Shown here one piece after another: positions 42,325-51,325 of a DNA stretch of 64,000 nucleotides; position 1 is the first letter of the stretch; each line of letters begins with the position of its first letter. Source of the stretch: Streptomyces antibioticus (GTDB taxonomy: Bacteria > Actinomycetota > Actinomycetes > Streptomycetales > Streptomycetaceae); assembly GCF_002019855.1 (NCBI RefSeq), contig NZ_CM007717.1, positions 1,054,001 to 1,118,000 of the forward strand, written 5' to 3'. Under the pieces are notes generated by a model. That model was not told where the DNA came from. It worked only from the letters and a program-made list of their open reading frames with translations, and did not search any database. The position numbers and the translations under genes are program-made.

Positions 42325-43170
42325 TCAGCGCCGTGCGGCGGGGCGCGCGGGCAGGGCGGCGGAGGGGGTGGTGGCGGTGCTCCAGCGCGGAATGCTGCCG
42401 ACCGGGACGGGCGGGCGGACTCCAAGGCGGGGCCGGAGGTCGCGGGGAGTCGGTACCGGCGGGCGGGGCGGCACGACGGGCTTGAGCTGGGCGCGGGCGG
42501 CGAGCTCGGGGTGGAGGCTCTCGCGCCAGCGGGCTGCGGGAGTCGGATCGGTGAAGGCTGCCGCTGTGGCGGCGATGAGGTGGGAGGGCGTACGGCGACT
42601 GAAGGTGATCTCCGCGCGGGTGCCCCAGCCGGGAGGGCCGGCCCACAGCTGCGTCCCGTCCTCCAGGTCGCGGCGCGAGCGGTTGATGTAGACCCCCGCG
42701 TTGCGGTCCGGGGCAGCCAGCTCCACGGTGCCGACCTCGGCGCCCGTGCGCTCCCAGCCGGCCGCGACCAGCGGTGCCACGCTGTCGACCCAGTACGGCG
42801 ACGGGGCCGCGAGGAAGCGGTCCTGGCCGTCGGCCCAGTCCTGGGCGAGCGTGGCGGTCAGGGCCGCGACGAGCTCGGGCGGGGTGTTCTGGTTGACGAT
42901 TGTTGTCCACTGGGGTCCGGAGATGGCGTCCGGTGCGGCGCTTATGGTCCACAGGTCGTAGTCGTCTCCGGCCCAGCCGATCCGGATGCGGTGGTCCGGG
43001 CTGGTCACGACGAGCTGGTGCGGGCCTTCGTCGAGGTGGTGGTGGGGCCAGTGCGCGACAGGCGCGAAGCCGGCATCGCCGTAGCCGGGTGATCCGGCGA
43101 GGTATTGGGGCGTGACGTGAACATCCCCGTCCACGGGAGTATCGGTGGTTCGGGGGGCGGGTGCGGGCAA
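42325..43170 (-). CDS. DUF317 domain protein, two units
   Basis: 281 aa. First unit: VHVTPQYLAGSPGYG, HQLVVTSPDHRIRIGWAGDD, YDLWTISAAPDAISGPQWTT and NTPPELVAALTATLAQDW. A second, weaker unit follows (PYWVDSVAPLVAAGWERTGA, TFSRRTPSHLIAATAAAF). The Pro-rich tail is disordered. This is the clearest of the DUF317 proteins in the window; the family is abundant in Streptomyces and its mobile elements but has no known activity. Confidence 0.85.
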   Translation of the reverse strand: MPAPAPRTTDTPVDGDVHVTPQYLAGSPGYGDAGFAPVAHWPHHHLDEGPHQLVVTSPDHRIRIGWAGDDYDLWTISAAPDAISGPQWTTIVNQNTPPELVAALTATLAQDWADGQDRFLAAPSPYWVDSVAPLVAAGWERTGAEVGTVELAAPDRNAGVYINRSRRDLEDGTQLWAGPPGWGTRAEITFSRRTPSHLIAATAAAFTDPTPAARWRESLHPELAARAQLKPVVPPRPPVPTPRDLRPRLGVRPPVPVGSIPRWSTATTPSAALPARPAARR

Positions 43171-43198
43171 GGGCGTCTCCTGGCTGAAGGGGTGGCGG

Positions 43199-44395
43199 TC
43201 AGCGGTCAGCGGTGGCGGCGAGGACCGGGCGAGAAGCGATCGCGGAGGGCAAGACGACGTCCGGCCTGCGGTTCGCGGCCAGGTCGGCGAGGATCTCGCG
43301 CTTGGCCTGGGCGCGCAGGGCCGTGGTGAAGACGTCCTCCTCGAGCCTGCCGTCCGCGGTGGCGTACCGGCGGAGCCGGGCCAGGATGCGGGCGGCGTCG
43401 GCCGGGTGCTCGGCGACGAGGCGGTCGAGGGCCGTGTCCAGGGCCTGGGATCGCAGGTCGTGGTCGGGATCGGCGCGGCGCCGGTCGGTGACTGTCCCCG
43501 CGTACTGGCGGATCAGGCGGGTGTGTTCGGCCCGGCGCTGCCAGATGGCGACCAAGAACCTGCGCGCGTTGAGCATCTTGAAGGCGTCCAGTTCGGGCAG
43601 GCGGGAGAAGTCGCTGGGCAGGGCACCCAGGGCGGAGGCGCTGGAGGCGCGGGCCACCGGCACGGTCAGGGTGGCGAGTTCGTCCAGTGCCGTGTTCCAG
43701 CGCCGCTGCAGCAGCGGGTGGCGCAGCGCGGGGTCGCGGTCGTTCTGGTCGCGGGCGTCGTCGGCGATGGCGCTGCGGAAGGCCACAGCTCCCCTGACCA
43801 GGAGCTGCTCGACGCCCGGCGTGCCGGGGGTGGTGAGGTGGCCGTCGGCCCAGCCCTCCTCGATCGTGTCGAAGATGTCCTTGGCGAGCGGGCGTGCCGG
43901 CAGGCCCGCAGCGGCCTGGGCCCGGGCGAGGAGCTGGGTGAAGCGGGCGGGGTAGGCGTGGGCGAGCCAGCCGCGGGCGGTGGTGGCGGTATCGGTGGCC
44001 CCCGTGCCCGTGGCAGCGTCGCGCGTACGGTTCTCGGCTCGGCGCAGCGCGGCGGTTTCCCGGTGGACCTGGTGGAGGGCCGTGCGTACCTGCCGCAGCT
44101 GGCGGGAGGTACGGGGGACGCGCGGGTCTCGGCGGTAGGTCATCCGCTCGAGGGCGACCTGCAGGTCGCCCTCGGCGAAGGTGAGCGCATCACGCAGGTC
44201 GTGGAGGCGGCCGGGGGCGTGGAGGAGGTCGTGCTGGGCGGGGCGCAGGTAGCCGGCGGCGTCGGATATCGCGGCAGTAACCAGGTGATCGAAGCGGTGC
44301 AGGTAGTCGGAGAAGGCCGTGTCGTTGAGGTCGGCGACTTCGCGCAGGCGGAGGCGTCGGTGCTGCGGCTGCGTGGCGTCGGAGGTCGCGGGCAT
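43199..44395 (-). CDS. Hypothetical helical protein
   Basis: 398 aa from ATG 44395 with AAAGGA upstream. Almost entirely helical, rich in Ala/Arg/Leu (LREVADLNDTAFSDYLHRFD, LHQVHRETAALRRAENRTRD, LAHAYPARFTQLLARAQAAA). No signal peptide or membrane segment; no catalytic motif. It sits between the MFS exporter and DUF317 genes on the same strand. I do not recognise it. Confidence 0.6.
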   Translation of the reverse strand: MPATSDATQPQHRRLRLREVADLNDTAFSDYLHRFDHLVTAAISDAAGYLRPAQHDLLHAPGRLHDLRDALTFAEGDLQVALERMTYRRDPRVPRTSRQLRQVRTALHQVHRETAALRRAENRTRDAATGTGATDTATTARGWLAHAYPARFTQLLARAQAAAGLPARPLAKDIFDTIEEGWADGHLTTPGTPGVEQLLVRGAVAFRSAIADDARDQNDRDPALRHPLLQRRWNTALDELATLTVPVARASSASALGALPSDFSRLPELDAFKMLNARRFLVAIWQRRAEHTRLIRQYAGTVTDRRRADPDHDLRSQALDTALDRLVAEHPADAARILARLRRYATADGRLEEDVFTTALRAQAKREILADLAANRRPDVVLPSAIASRPVLAATADR

Positions 44396-44430
44396 GCTGG
44401 TCCTTTTCGAGGGGTTGGTGGCTGGGGCGG

Positions 44431-45690
44431 TCAGGCAGGGAGCGGGCGGCGGGTGGCCGGATGGGTGCGGAGTTTCGCGAAGGCCACGGCGAGTCCTGCG
44501 GCCTGCAGGAAGGCGCAGGCGGTGATGGCGTGGCCGAGGAGGTCGGGCGGGGTGAGCGCGACCAAGGCTCCGGCGAGGGGGAACGGCGCGAGCAGCAGCA
44601 GGATGATCAAGCTGAGGGTGCTGCCGAACACTTCGGCGGGGACGAGGTGGGCGCGCAGGGTGCGCAGCACCACGGTCATGCCCGCCTCGCCTGCCATGAG
44701 CAGCGCCACCAGGACCAGGAAGGTGGTGTAGGTGTCGGCGGCTGCCAGTGCCAGGCAGGCCAGGGAGGCGAGGGCTGCTGCGGTGGCGCCGACCGGCCAC
44801 AGACCGGCCCGGTCGATCGCGAACCGGGCGAGGGCGACCATGGCCAGGGAGGCGACGGCGGCGGCCGACCAGACGAGGCCGACCTGGCTGCTGGTGCCGC
44901 CGAGCTGCTGGATGACCAGCACGGGACCGGCGGCCTGCACGAGGCCGATCGCGGTGTTGGACAGCACCAGTCCGACGCACAGCCAGCCCAGCGCGGGCAG
45001 CGAGCGCAGGGTCCGCCAGCCGATCTGGAGTCCGTGGGCGACGGGGACCGGGGCGTCCTGGGGCCAGGCGGGGCGCTGGCGGGGGGCGAGGGCCGCGCCG
45101 AGCAGGGAGCAGGCGGCGATGGTCAGGAGCATGCCGGTGGCACCGGTGTACTGCAGCAGGACTCCGGCCAGCGCAGGGCCGGCCAGCGTGGCGCCCTGGT
45201 CGATGCCCAGCAGGACGGCCTGAACGCGGTGGGCGTGGCCTCCGGCGTCCCGGCTGGCGGCGCCGCCGGCGGTCTCGGCCGCGATGTAGGAGAACTCCGT
45301 GAGCACGCCGGTCAGCGCGGCGAGCAGCATGACCGTGGCGATGGCGGCGGTGCCGCCGACGGTGGGGAGCACGAGGGCGGCGGCCAGAACGACGAGCGCG
45401 CGCAAGACCGAGGCGATGCGCAGGACCCGGGTGCTGCCCAAGCGGTCCACAGCGGCGCCGGCGAGGGCGAACGCGCCGAGGCGGGGCACCCATTCGAGCA
45501 TGAAGGCGATGCCGGTCAGGGTGGCCGAGTCGGTGACGGCCAGGACCAGCAGCGGGATGCCGTACGTGCTCATGGCGAAGGCACCGGCATCGGCGGTGCG
45601 CGGGACGTAGACACCGCGGACGGGCCCGAATGCGGGGACGCGGACGTGTCGGCCGGTGGGTGGCCGCAAGGCGGCGTGCTTGGGAGGCAT
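44431..45690 (-). CDS. Major facilitator superfamily exporter 1
   Basis: 419 aa with about 12 hydrophobic segments. The MFS loop after segment 2 is AAVDRLGSTRVLRIASVL. It resembles the EntS/MdfA-like drug or siderophore exporters of actinomycetes. It is followed 35 bp later by the helical-protein gene and preceded by a second MFS gene. The pair and the HxlR regulator upstream look like an export/resistance unit. Confidence 0.85.
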   Translation of the reverse strand: MPPKHAALRPPTGRHVRVPAFGPVRGVYVPRTADAGAFAMSTYGIPLLVLAVTDSATLTGIAFMLEWVPRLGAFALAGAAVDRLGSTRVLRIASVLRALVVLAAALVLPTVGGTAAIATVMLLAALTGVLTEFSYIAAETAGGAASRDAGGHAHRVQAVLLGIDQGATLAGPALAGVLLQYTGATGMLLTIAACSLLGAALAPRQRPAWPQDAPVPVAHGLQIGWRTLRSLPALGWLCVGLVLSNTAIGLVQAAGPVLVIQQLGGTSSQVGLVWSAAAVASLAMVALARFAIDRAGLWPVGATAAALASLACLALAAADTYTTFLVLVALLMAGEAGMTVVLRTLRAHLVPAEVFGSTLSLIILLLLAPFPLAGALVALTPPDLLGHAITACAFLQAAGLAVAFAKLRTHPATRRPLPA

Positions 45691-45772
45691 CGTGTTTCCG
45701 GGGAGGGTGGGACGGATACGTTCGGGGGCGGATCGTCGGGGTGGTGTCCGTCGTTCCGGGCGGCAACGGCCG

Positions 45773-47068
45773 TTAGTGGCCGGGTCCGTGAGCAGGCGCC
45801 GGGTATGGGTCGTGCGGGAGTGGGGTGTGCTGCCGGGAGCGGCGCGGGCGCCGGTGGCGGCCCAGGCGGCGGCCGCGGCCGAGCTTGGGCCGGGCGACGA
45901 TCAGCACGGTCAGCGCGGTGGCGGCGCCCGCCGCGGGAAGGGCGGCGAGGATCTGCGGGCTGTGCGAGAGGGCTCCGGCGAGCGCGGTGCCGGCGGCCTG
46001 TCCCGTACCAACGGAGAGGATCAGCCAGGCATACGCCTCGGTGGTACGGGAGGCGGGAGCCAGGGCGTCCACCACGTGGAATCCATTGGTGATGATCAAG
46101 GTGAGGAACAGGCCCGGTATCCCGGCGAGGGCAACGGCCGCTCGGGGGTCGGGGTCGGCCAGCAGGGGCAGCCAGCCGAGAAGGAACAGGGTGCTGGTGG
46201 TGATCAGTTGGGTGGTCGTGGTGCCGGGCCACGTCCTGCGGGCATAGACGAGACCGCCCAGGAAGCTGCCGGTGGAAAACGCGGCCGGCAGCACCCCGGA
46301 GAGCGTGGCCATCTGGTGCGTGGCGGCCATGTCCGCAGCCCAGACGTTCATCGCGCCGAGCGCGAAGCCGGTCCCCGCCAGTGCGGTGAACAGCAGGACC
46401 AGGCCCGCACTCATCAGCCGTCCGGTGCCCGAAGGCCCGTCTGCGGCCGGGCGCCAATATCGAGAGGGGCCCGCGCTCAGGACGATGGCCGACCCGGCGA
46501 GCCCCAGGGCCGCGGTGGCCCACAAGGCAATGTCGGGGTTGTGCGCGGTCGCCAGCCACGAGGCGAGCAAGGGACCCACGATGTAGAGGAGCCCTTGGGA
46601 GCCGGTATCCAGGGCCTGCACGACGCGGCGGCGCCCGGCATCGGGCAGGACCGCCGGCCACAACGCACGGAGGCCGGCCTCCAGCGGTGGGGTGATCAGC
46701 CCCGCGAACCCCACGACCGCGGTCACGGCCGCCGGCTGTCCGGCCGCCCCGATCCACGGGAGCGCCACCAGGCAGGAGGAGTTGAGCAGGACGGCCGGAA
46801 CGGAGACACGGGTCTGCCCGTACTTGTCCATCAGGCGGCCCTTGACCGGCTGCGAGAGCCCCGAGGCCAGCCCGTAGATCGCGGCGAGGAGCCCGGCGAA
46901 GGCCAGCGACCCACCGCCCGCACTGATCCAGAAGACCAACGAGACGGGGACCATGCCGTTGGGTAGGCGCCCGATCAGGGTGCCGCCCAGCAGGCGGGCC
47001 ACGTACCGGCTGCCCAGTACGGCCCCGTACGTGGCCGATGGAGCGGTTGCGGTCGAGCGAGCGGTCAA
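45773..47068 (-). CDS. Major facilitator superfamily exporter 2
   Basis: 431 aa, TTG start. Twelve hydrophobic segments; the loop GLSQPVKGRLMDKYGQTRVS is the MFS signature after segment 2. The C-terminal 35 residues are Arg/His/Pro-rich and cytoplasmic. Adjacent to exporter 1 (82-bp gap) but not closely alike in sequence. The substrate is unknown; a link to the product of the cargo cluster is possible but the two loci are 24 kb apart. Confidence 0.85.
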   Translation of the reverse strand: MTARSTATAPSATYGAVLGSRYVARLLGGTLIGRLPNGMVPVSLVFWISAGGGSLAFAGLLAAIYGLASGLSQPVKGRLMDKYGQTRVSVPAVLLNSSCLVALPWIGAAGQPAAVTAVVGFAGLITPPLEAGLRALWPAVLPDAGRRRVVQALDTGSQGLLYIVGPLLASWLATAHNPDIALWATAALGLAGSAIVLSAGPSRYWRPAADGPSGTGRLMSAGLVLLFTALAGTGFALGAMNVWAADMAATHQMATLSGVLPAAFSTGSFLGGLVYARRTWPGTTTTQLITTSTLFLLGWLPLLADPDPRAAVALAGIPGLFLTLIITNGFHVVDALAPASRTTEAYAWLILSVGTGQAAGTALAGALSHSPQILAALPAAGAATALTVLIVARPKLGRGRRLGRHRRPRRSRQHTPLPHDPYPAPAHGPGH

Positions 47069-47165
47069 CGGGCGGGGCTTTCCATCAGGGCTCAGCGCCA
47101 GGGCGCCGGGAGCGAAGGGGATACCGGCGGCGGGCGGCCGGAAGGTGGCAGAGAGCGGCGGGGGT

Positions 47166-48023
47166 TCATCGGCTCGGGCCGGTGGTGGCTGCGGAGAACA
47201 GCTCGCCGGGCCGCCAGGCGGTGACCGGGGCGGGGGCCGGAGGCTGGCTCATGGCAACGGCCTGGCTGGCCTTTCGGGCCTGGTGGGCTGCCCATTGCCC
47301 GGAGCGGGCGGCGGCCGGGATGCGAGGCGTGCCCCACACGAGGTGGCTCTCGGCGTCCGGCAGCGGGCGGGCGGTGGCCCACGCAGACAGGGCCCGGTAG
47401 ATCGGGGCGAGGGCCTGGCCCGGGGCGGTCAGCTGCAGGGAGGCGACGTCATCACGGGAGACGGAGACGATGCCGTCGTCGATGAGCCGGCGGATCGGCG
47501 AGTAGATCGCGCTGGGGCTGTGGTCGGCCATCGCCTCGGCGGAGAGCGCGGCCATGGTCGTGGTCCCGCGGGCCTTGAGGGTCCACAGCAGCACGGTGGC
47601 GTGCCGGTGGCCGATCACGGCGAGGGTGTCCTCGGCGTTCTGTGCGGCCGGGATCCGCTCCGGTTCGCTCTTCCCGGTCACGCGGTTGAGGACGAGGTTC
47701 TTCTCCAGGTGCGCGTCGCCCCAGCCGGCCAGGGCGGTCAGGGACGGCATCAGGTCCCGGCCGCGGGCGGTCAGGCCGTAGGTGACGTGCAGGCGGGTCT
47801 GGGCGGTGCGTTCGACGAGTCCGGCCTCGGACAGCGCCCGCAGACGGGGGTGGAGCTGGCCGTCACCGAGCCACGGCAGGTGCTCCTTGAGCTTGGTGTA
47901 GCGCAGCGGGCCGGGCTGGGAGGCCAGTGTCATCAGCACCCACACGCTCCAGCGCGGCGCGATCATCTCCAGCGCCTCGGCAACGCGGGGCAGGTCGGTC
48001 GAAGGCAGGCGGGCAGCAGCCAA
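47166..48023 (-). CDS. HxlR-type winged-helix regulator with two wHTH units
   Basis: 285 aa from TTG 48023, with GGAG upstream. Unit 1 (about 10-110) is a classical HxlR domain: MIAPRWSVWVLMTLASQPGP, LRYTKLKEHLPWLGDGQLHP, RLRALSEAGLVERTAQTRLH. Unit 2 (about 140-220) repeats the fold (VIGHRHATVLLWTLKARGTT, PSAIYSPIRRLIDDGIVSVS). It lies directly upstream of the two MFS genes on the same strand and probably regulates them. Confidence 0.8.
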   Translation of the reverse strand: MAAARLPSTDLPRVAEALEMIAPRWSVWVLMTLASQPGPLRYTKLKEHLPWLGDGQLHPRLRALSEAGLVERTAQTRLHVTYGLTARGRDLMPSLTALAGWGDAHLEKNLVLNRVTGKSEPERIPAAQNAEDTLAVIGHRHATVLLWTLKARGTTTMAALSAEAMADHSPSAIYSPIRRLIDDGIVSVSRDDVASLQLTAPGQALAPIYRALSAWATARPLPDAESHLVWGTPRIPAAARSGQWAAHQARKASQAVAMSQPPAPAPVTAWRPGELFSAATTGPSR

Positions 48024-48070
48024 GGCGGGAACTCCAGACGGGCGGGATGGTGGAGAAGAAGGAAGGGGGG

Positions 48071-48496
48071 TCAGCGCGAGCGGGCGGGCTCGGTGGTCGC
48101 GGCGCGAGGCAGGGCCGGGGAGACGGCCAGGGCCTGGGGCGCAGCGGATGCCGCGGGTGCGATGTCGGGGACGCGGGCCAGGCTGTTCAGCACGTCGCCG
48201 AGGACCTGGGCGTGGGAGTCGCGGACGGTGACGGCGTGGGCCAGGCGGCGGGTGGCGTCGGCGATGTGGCCGACGTCCACGGATTCGATCGCGCGGTCGG
48301 GGTGAGTCAGCCGGTGGAGCTGCTCGGCGTGGAAGGTGACGGCGCGGTCGGCGTACTGCAGGGCGTCGAAGCTGTTGAGCAGGGCGTACCGCATGCTGCC
48401 CGGCACGGGGTCCGCGGCGAGTTCGGCAACCGGGCGGCCGTAGAGGGCTTCGATCCGCTCGCCCGCAGCCTGGGAGGCAGCGTACGGACCGGGCAC
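48071..48496 (-). CDS. Helical paralogue A
   Basis: 141 aa. IEALYGRPVAELAADP, then AVTFHAEQLHRL and IADATRRLAHAVTVRDSHAQ with VLGDVLNSLARVPDIA. The same outline (IEAxFG-x-P/G-LxEL, a central helix pair, then LAxAVxxRDxxAxxLxxLL) occurs in the next two genes upstream. No known domain. Its GTG start directly follows the stop of paralogue B (TGAGTG). Confidence 0.6.
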   Translation of the reverse strand: MPGPYAASQAAGERIEALYGRPVAELAADPVPGSMRYALLNSFDALQYADRAVTFHAEQLHRLTHPDRAIESVDVGHIADATRRLAHAVTVRDSHAQVLGDVLNSLARVPDIAPAASAAPQALAVSPALPRAATTEPARSR

Positions 48497-48940
48497 TCAG
48501 CCTCTCCGAACTGCCACTCCGCCTCCGGCCCTTGCGGGGGCCGGCGGGAGATTGCTGCTCGTGACCGTCGGCCGCACGGCAGCCGGGGCGGCGAGCGGGC
48601 GGACCGCTGGTGGTGGCATCGCGGCGAGCAGCTTGTCCAGGGCGGTCCGGTAGCCGCTGCGTGCTGCCAGCGCCGCCTCCAGCCACTCAGAGTCGAACCG
48701 CAGCGCATCGGAACTCAGGGAGTCCAGCTCTGCGTCGGGGGCCATCGCCGCGTGAACGCGGTCACGGACCCGTACGACCTGCGCCTCTGCCAGAGCGAGG
48801 AAGACCCGCAGCTCCAGGGCCCGTACCAAGGCGGGCGATGCTCCGGGACGGACCGCCCGCTCGTGGAGATCGTCCAGCGGCCCGCCGAACACGCCCTCCA
48901 GGCGGGCGTCCTGGGTACTGGGCCTGCGTCCGTCGCTCAT
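48497..48940 (-). CDS. Helical paralogue B
   Basis: 147 aa. LEGVFGGPLDDLHERAV, ALELRVFLALAEAQVVRVRD, then WLEAALAARSGYRTALDKLL with AAMPPPA. Similar in layout and length to A and C. The C-terminal 35 residues are Pro/Ala-rich. ATGA overlap with paralogue C. Confidence 0.6.
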   Translation of the reverse strand: MSDGRRPSTQDARLEGVFGGPLDDLHERAVRPGASPALVRALELRVFLALAEAQVVRVRDRVHAAMAPDAELDSLSSDALRFDSEWLEAALAARSGYRTALDKLLAAMPPPAVRPLAAPAAVRPTVTSSNLPPAPARAGGGVAVRRG

Positions 48941-49380
48941 CGGACACCGCCCCGGACCCGCGCGGGCTGTGCCGGAACGGGGGTGGGCAGCGTGGTCGTC
49001 ACCCGAGGCCCGAAGCGCTGCTGGATGCGGGCCATCTCGGCAGGGGCCTGCAGGAGGAACCGGAGCGTCATGGCCCGGCCGTCACGGGCGGCAACAGCGT
49101 GGTTCACCCGGTGGGCCAGCTCCATCACCGGATCGTCCAGCTGATCCCCCACCGCTGTCTCCAGCGCCGAGACCAGGGCGTCCTCGGCCGTCTCCACCGC
49201 CTGCTGGGCCTGGGAAAGCAGCCCGTACCAGTGGACCGCCTGGGTGGCACCGGGATGAGCCTGGGGGGCAGCGTGGACGGCCTGGGCTAGCTCGCTCAGG
49301 CCGAGGCCGAACTGGGCCTCGATCCGGGCGGCAAACAGGCCGAGCACGTCGCCGTCGAAGACGTCGGGGATGTCGGACAC
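48937..49380 (-). CDS. Helical paralogue C
   Basis: 147 aa, GTG start in the context CAGGAGCCCCTTTTCGTG, nearly the same as that of the DUF4913 gene at 53119. IEAQFGLGLSELAQAVH, LLSQAQQAVETAEDALVSAL, then MELAHRVNHAVAARDGRAMT with LRFLLQAPAEMA. First of three tandem paralogues; possibly structural or DNA-binding proteins of the element. Function unknown. Confidence 0.6.
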   Translation of the reverse strand: MSDIPDVFDGDVLGLFAARIEAQFGLGLSELAQAVHAAPQAHPGATQAVHWYGLLSQAQQAVETAEDALVSALETAVGDQLDDPVMELAHRVNHAVAARDGRAMTLRFLLQAPAEMARIQQRFGPRVTTTLPTPVPAQPARVRGGVR

Positions 49381-49418
49381 GAAAAGGGGCTCCTGGAAGA
49401 AGGGAACGTACGGGCGGG

Positions 49419-49724
49419 TCAGTTCGGGCGAAGGCCGTCGTCGCGACGGAGGTCACCGTCGTCGACCCAGCCGGTGATGCCCGAGGCGGTGGTGACGTGC
49501 AGCCAGGCGCCGTCGGTAACCGAAGCCGTGAACGGCTCACCGCGCCGCAGCACACCCACGGCCGTGGAGTCACCGTCGGCACGGGCATGGACGGCAACGG
49601 CGAGCACCGGCTCGGCCCGTCGATCCGCACGGGGCGCGACGGGGCGGAGTACCGCGGTGGCGGCGGAACGAGATGGGGCGCCGTTCAGGGCGGTGGCGGT
49701 GATGGACGCGGGTGTGTAGCACAC
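49419..49724 (-). CDS. Bacterial SH3-like domain protein
   Basis: 101 aa. The C-terminal 60 residues match the bacterial SH3 fold: AVHARADGDSTAVGVLRRGE, PFTASVTDGAWLHVTTASGI, TGWVDDGDLR. The N-terminal 40 residues have no clear signal peptide. Such domains often bind cell-wall peptides. It is the first gene after palindrome copy 2, which ends 80 bp before its start. Confidence 0.65.
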   Translation of the reverse strand: MCYTPASITATALNGAPSRSAATAVLRPVAPRADRRAEPVLAVAVHARADGDSTAVGVLRRGEPFTASVTDGAWLHVTTASGITGWVDDGDLRRDDGLRPN

Positions 49725-49804
49725 AGCGGATGGCTCCAGACCAGGCAGAACAACAGGAAGTGACCGCCCTCAGTGGGTCGGTGGTGTTGCAAAGGGTCCG
49801 GAGA

Positions 49805-49829
49805 ATCCCCGGTTTCCGAAACCGGGGAT
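49805..49829. promoter_or_regulatory. Element-wide 25-bp palindrome, copy 2
   Basis: Arms ATCCCCGGTTTC and its exact inverse around C. Flanks GGGTCCGGAGA on the left and GGCTATGTTGCGCGCCGCC on the right match copies 1 and 3. It precedes the leftward SH3/paralogue block by 80 bp. Confidence 0.75.
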
Positions 49830-49886
49830 CGGCGGCTATGTTGCGCGCCGCCGGACCGCCGGAACGGGCCTGGCCGAGGGCCGGGT

Positions 49887-50594
49887 TCAGCGTCCTTGAG
49901 GCCGTCGGGAGACCGGTGGCACGGGTGTCGCCGGGGCGGTTGGGGCCGGGCTGCGGCGTACGGTCGGAGCCGGCGGCGGCAGCGCCGGGGCCTCCTCGTC
50001 CGACCACGCCTCCCACCACTCCACGACCGCCGGGTACGTCTCGAAGCCGCCTTCCCTCAGGGTGTGAGTGTTGGAGTCCCAGTCGAACCGCTCCAGCAGG
50101 ATCCGGAACTCCGGCACCGCCTGGGGGTCAAGGGAGCGCAGCATCACCACCGTCTCCACGGGGTCGCGCATGTCGGCGGTGTAGCTGGCCAGCAGGGCGA
50201 AGTGGTCACCGTCGCCGCGGACGCGTGCCTCCAGGGCCCGGGTGAAATCGTCTGCGGGGTCGTGCACACCCTCCGGCGGGTTGAGCGCGTCGAAGGGACA
50301 GCCACGGGCTATCAGGTACGACTGAGCCATCGCGTACAGCGGGAGCTCCTTGGAGTCGACCTCGAAGGTGCGGGCGCTCAGGTCACGGGAGACGTGAACG
50401 GCGCGGAGCTGCGGGCTCCCCGGAATACCCCAGGTGGCTCCCTCGTCCAGGAGCACGAAGTAGCTGTCGGTGTCCGTGCGGTACTCGCCGAGCACCTTCA
50501 AGGAAGAGATGCCGAGATCGTGGCGGTGCTGCTCGTGCCCGTCGTCAGCGGGCCCGAAGCCGTCGAGTTCGTAGTCGGGTTCGTGAAGAGGCAC
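49887..50594 (-). CDS. Hypothetical protein
   Basis: 235 aa, GTG start. Acidic N-terminus, then SYFVLLDEGATWGIPGSPQL, RAVHVSRDLSARTFEVDSKE and a C-terminal WDSNTHTLREGGFETYPAVV with VEWWEAWSDEE. Pro-rich tail. No family recognised; last gene of the DUF4913-to-50594 leftward run, before palindrome copy 2. Confidence 0.6.
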   Translation of the reverse strand: MPLHEPDYELDGFGPADDGHEQHRHDLGISSLKVLGEYRTDTDSYFVLLDEGATWGIPGSPQLRAVHVSRDLSARTFEVDSKELPLYAMAQSYLIARGCPFDALNPPEGVHDPADDFTRALEARVRGDGDHFALLASYTADMRDPVETVVMLRSLDPQAVPEFRILLERFDWDSNTHTLREGGFETYPAVVEWWEAWSDEEAPALPPPAPTVRRSPAPTAPATPVPPVSRRPQGR

Positions 50595-50650
50595 GCGGGG
50601 CGAGCTGCTTTCTGCAAGGGCGGGAGGAGACGATCGCGGGCGCCTTGCGG

Positions 50651-51325
50651 TCAGTGGTGTCGGGCTGGGGCCGGCCAGGATCCGGCCGGGCGGGCGGGCA
50701 CGGGGGCCGCCATGGCCGGTGAGCGGCGGGTGCCGAGCAGCGCGGTCCGGCCGGTGTCGGTCAAGGTGACCGGCTGGCCGACGGTCAGGGCCCGGGACGT
50801 GTCCCGGGTGACCAGCCCGTGGGCCTCCAGGCGCTGGAACGCCGGAAGTTCGACGAGACGGCCCTGGACAGTGCGGACCGAGACCCGGTGGGTGAGGAGG
50901 TGCTCGCGCATCGTGCCGCCGCCGGCGAGCGAGAGGAGCGCGGCGAAGTCGCGGGGCGTCAGCTCGTCGTCAGCGGGGGCGGGGGCCGGGGCGGCGGCCT
51001 TGACCGCCTCCAAGGCGGCGGCGACGCCCTCATGCAGCCGGTCGCGGGAGGCCGTGGCCTGGGCCAGGTCGTGCACAGTCCGGCGCAGGCGGTCCAGGAG
51101 CGGAGTGTTCACGGGGTAGCTGCCGGAGGACAGGCGCGTCAGCACGTTGCGGTGGTAGGCGACCGCGCTCTCCGCTGCCATCAGCTCCTGGTGTACGGCA
51201 GCGAGGGCGGCTCGCTCGGGCGGGAGCAGCCCGCGGAAGTGGTCGTGGTGCAGGACGGCCAGGTCGCCGACGACTTCCTCAATGGCGGTGTCCAGGGCGG
51301 TTGCCGGGGATTCGCGGGCGGTCAC
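50651..51325 (-). CDS. Hypothetical protein: helical domain plus winged helix
   Basis: 224 aa from GTG 51325 overlapping the upstream stop by 4 bp. Residues 30-115 (AVHQELMAAESAVAYHRNVL, RLRRTVHDLAQATASRDRLH, EGVAAALEAVKAAAP) follow the same helical plan as paralogues A-C. Residues 120-195 look like a winged helix (TPRDFAALLSLAGGGTMREH, LPAFQRLEAHGLVTRDTSRA). It may be a DNA-binding fusion of the paralogue fold. Confidence 0.55.
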   Translation of the reverse strand: MTARESPATALDTAIEEVVGDLAVLHHDHFRGLLPPERAALAAVHQELMAAESAVAYHRNVLTRLSSGSYPVNTPLLDRLRRTVHDLAQATASRDRLHEGVAAALEAVKAAAPAPAPADDELTPRDFAALLSLAGGGTMREHLLTHRVSVRTVQGRLVELPAFQRLEAHGLVTRDTSRALTVGQPVTLTDTGRTALLGTRRSPAMAAPVPARPAGSWPAPARHH

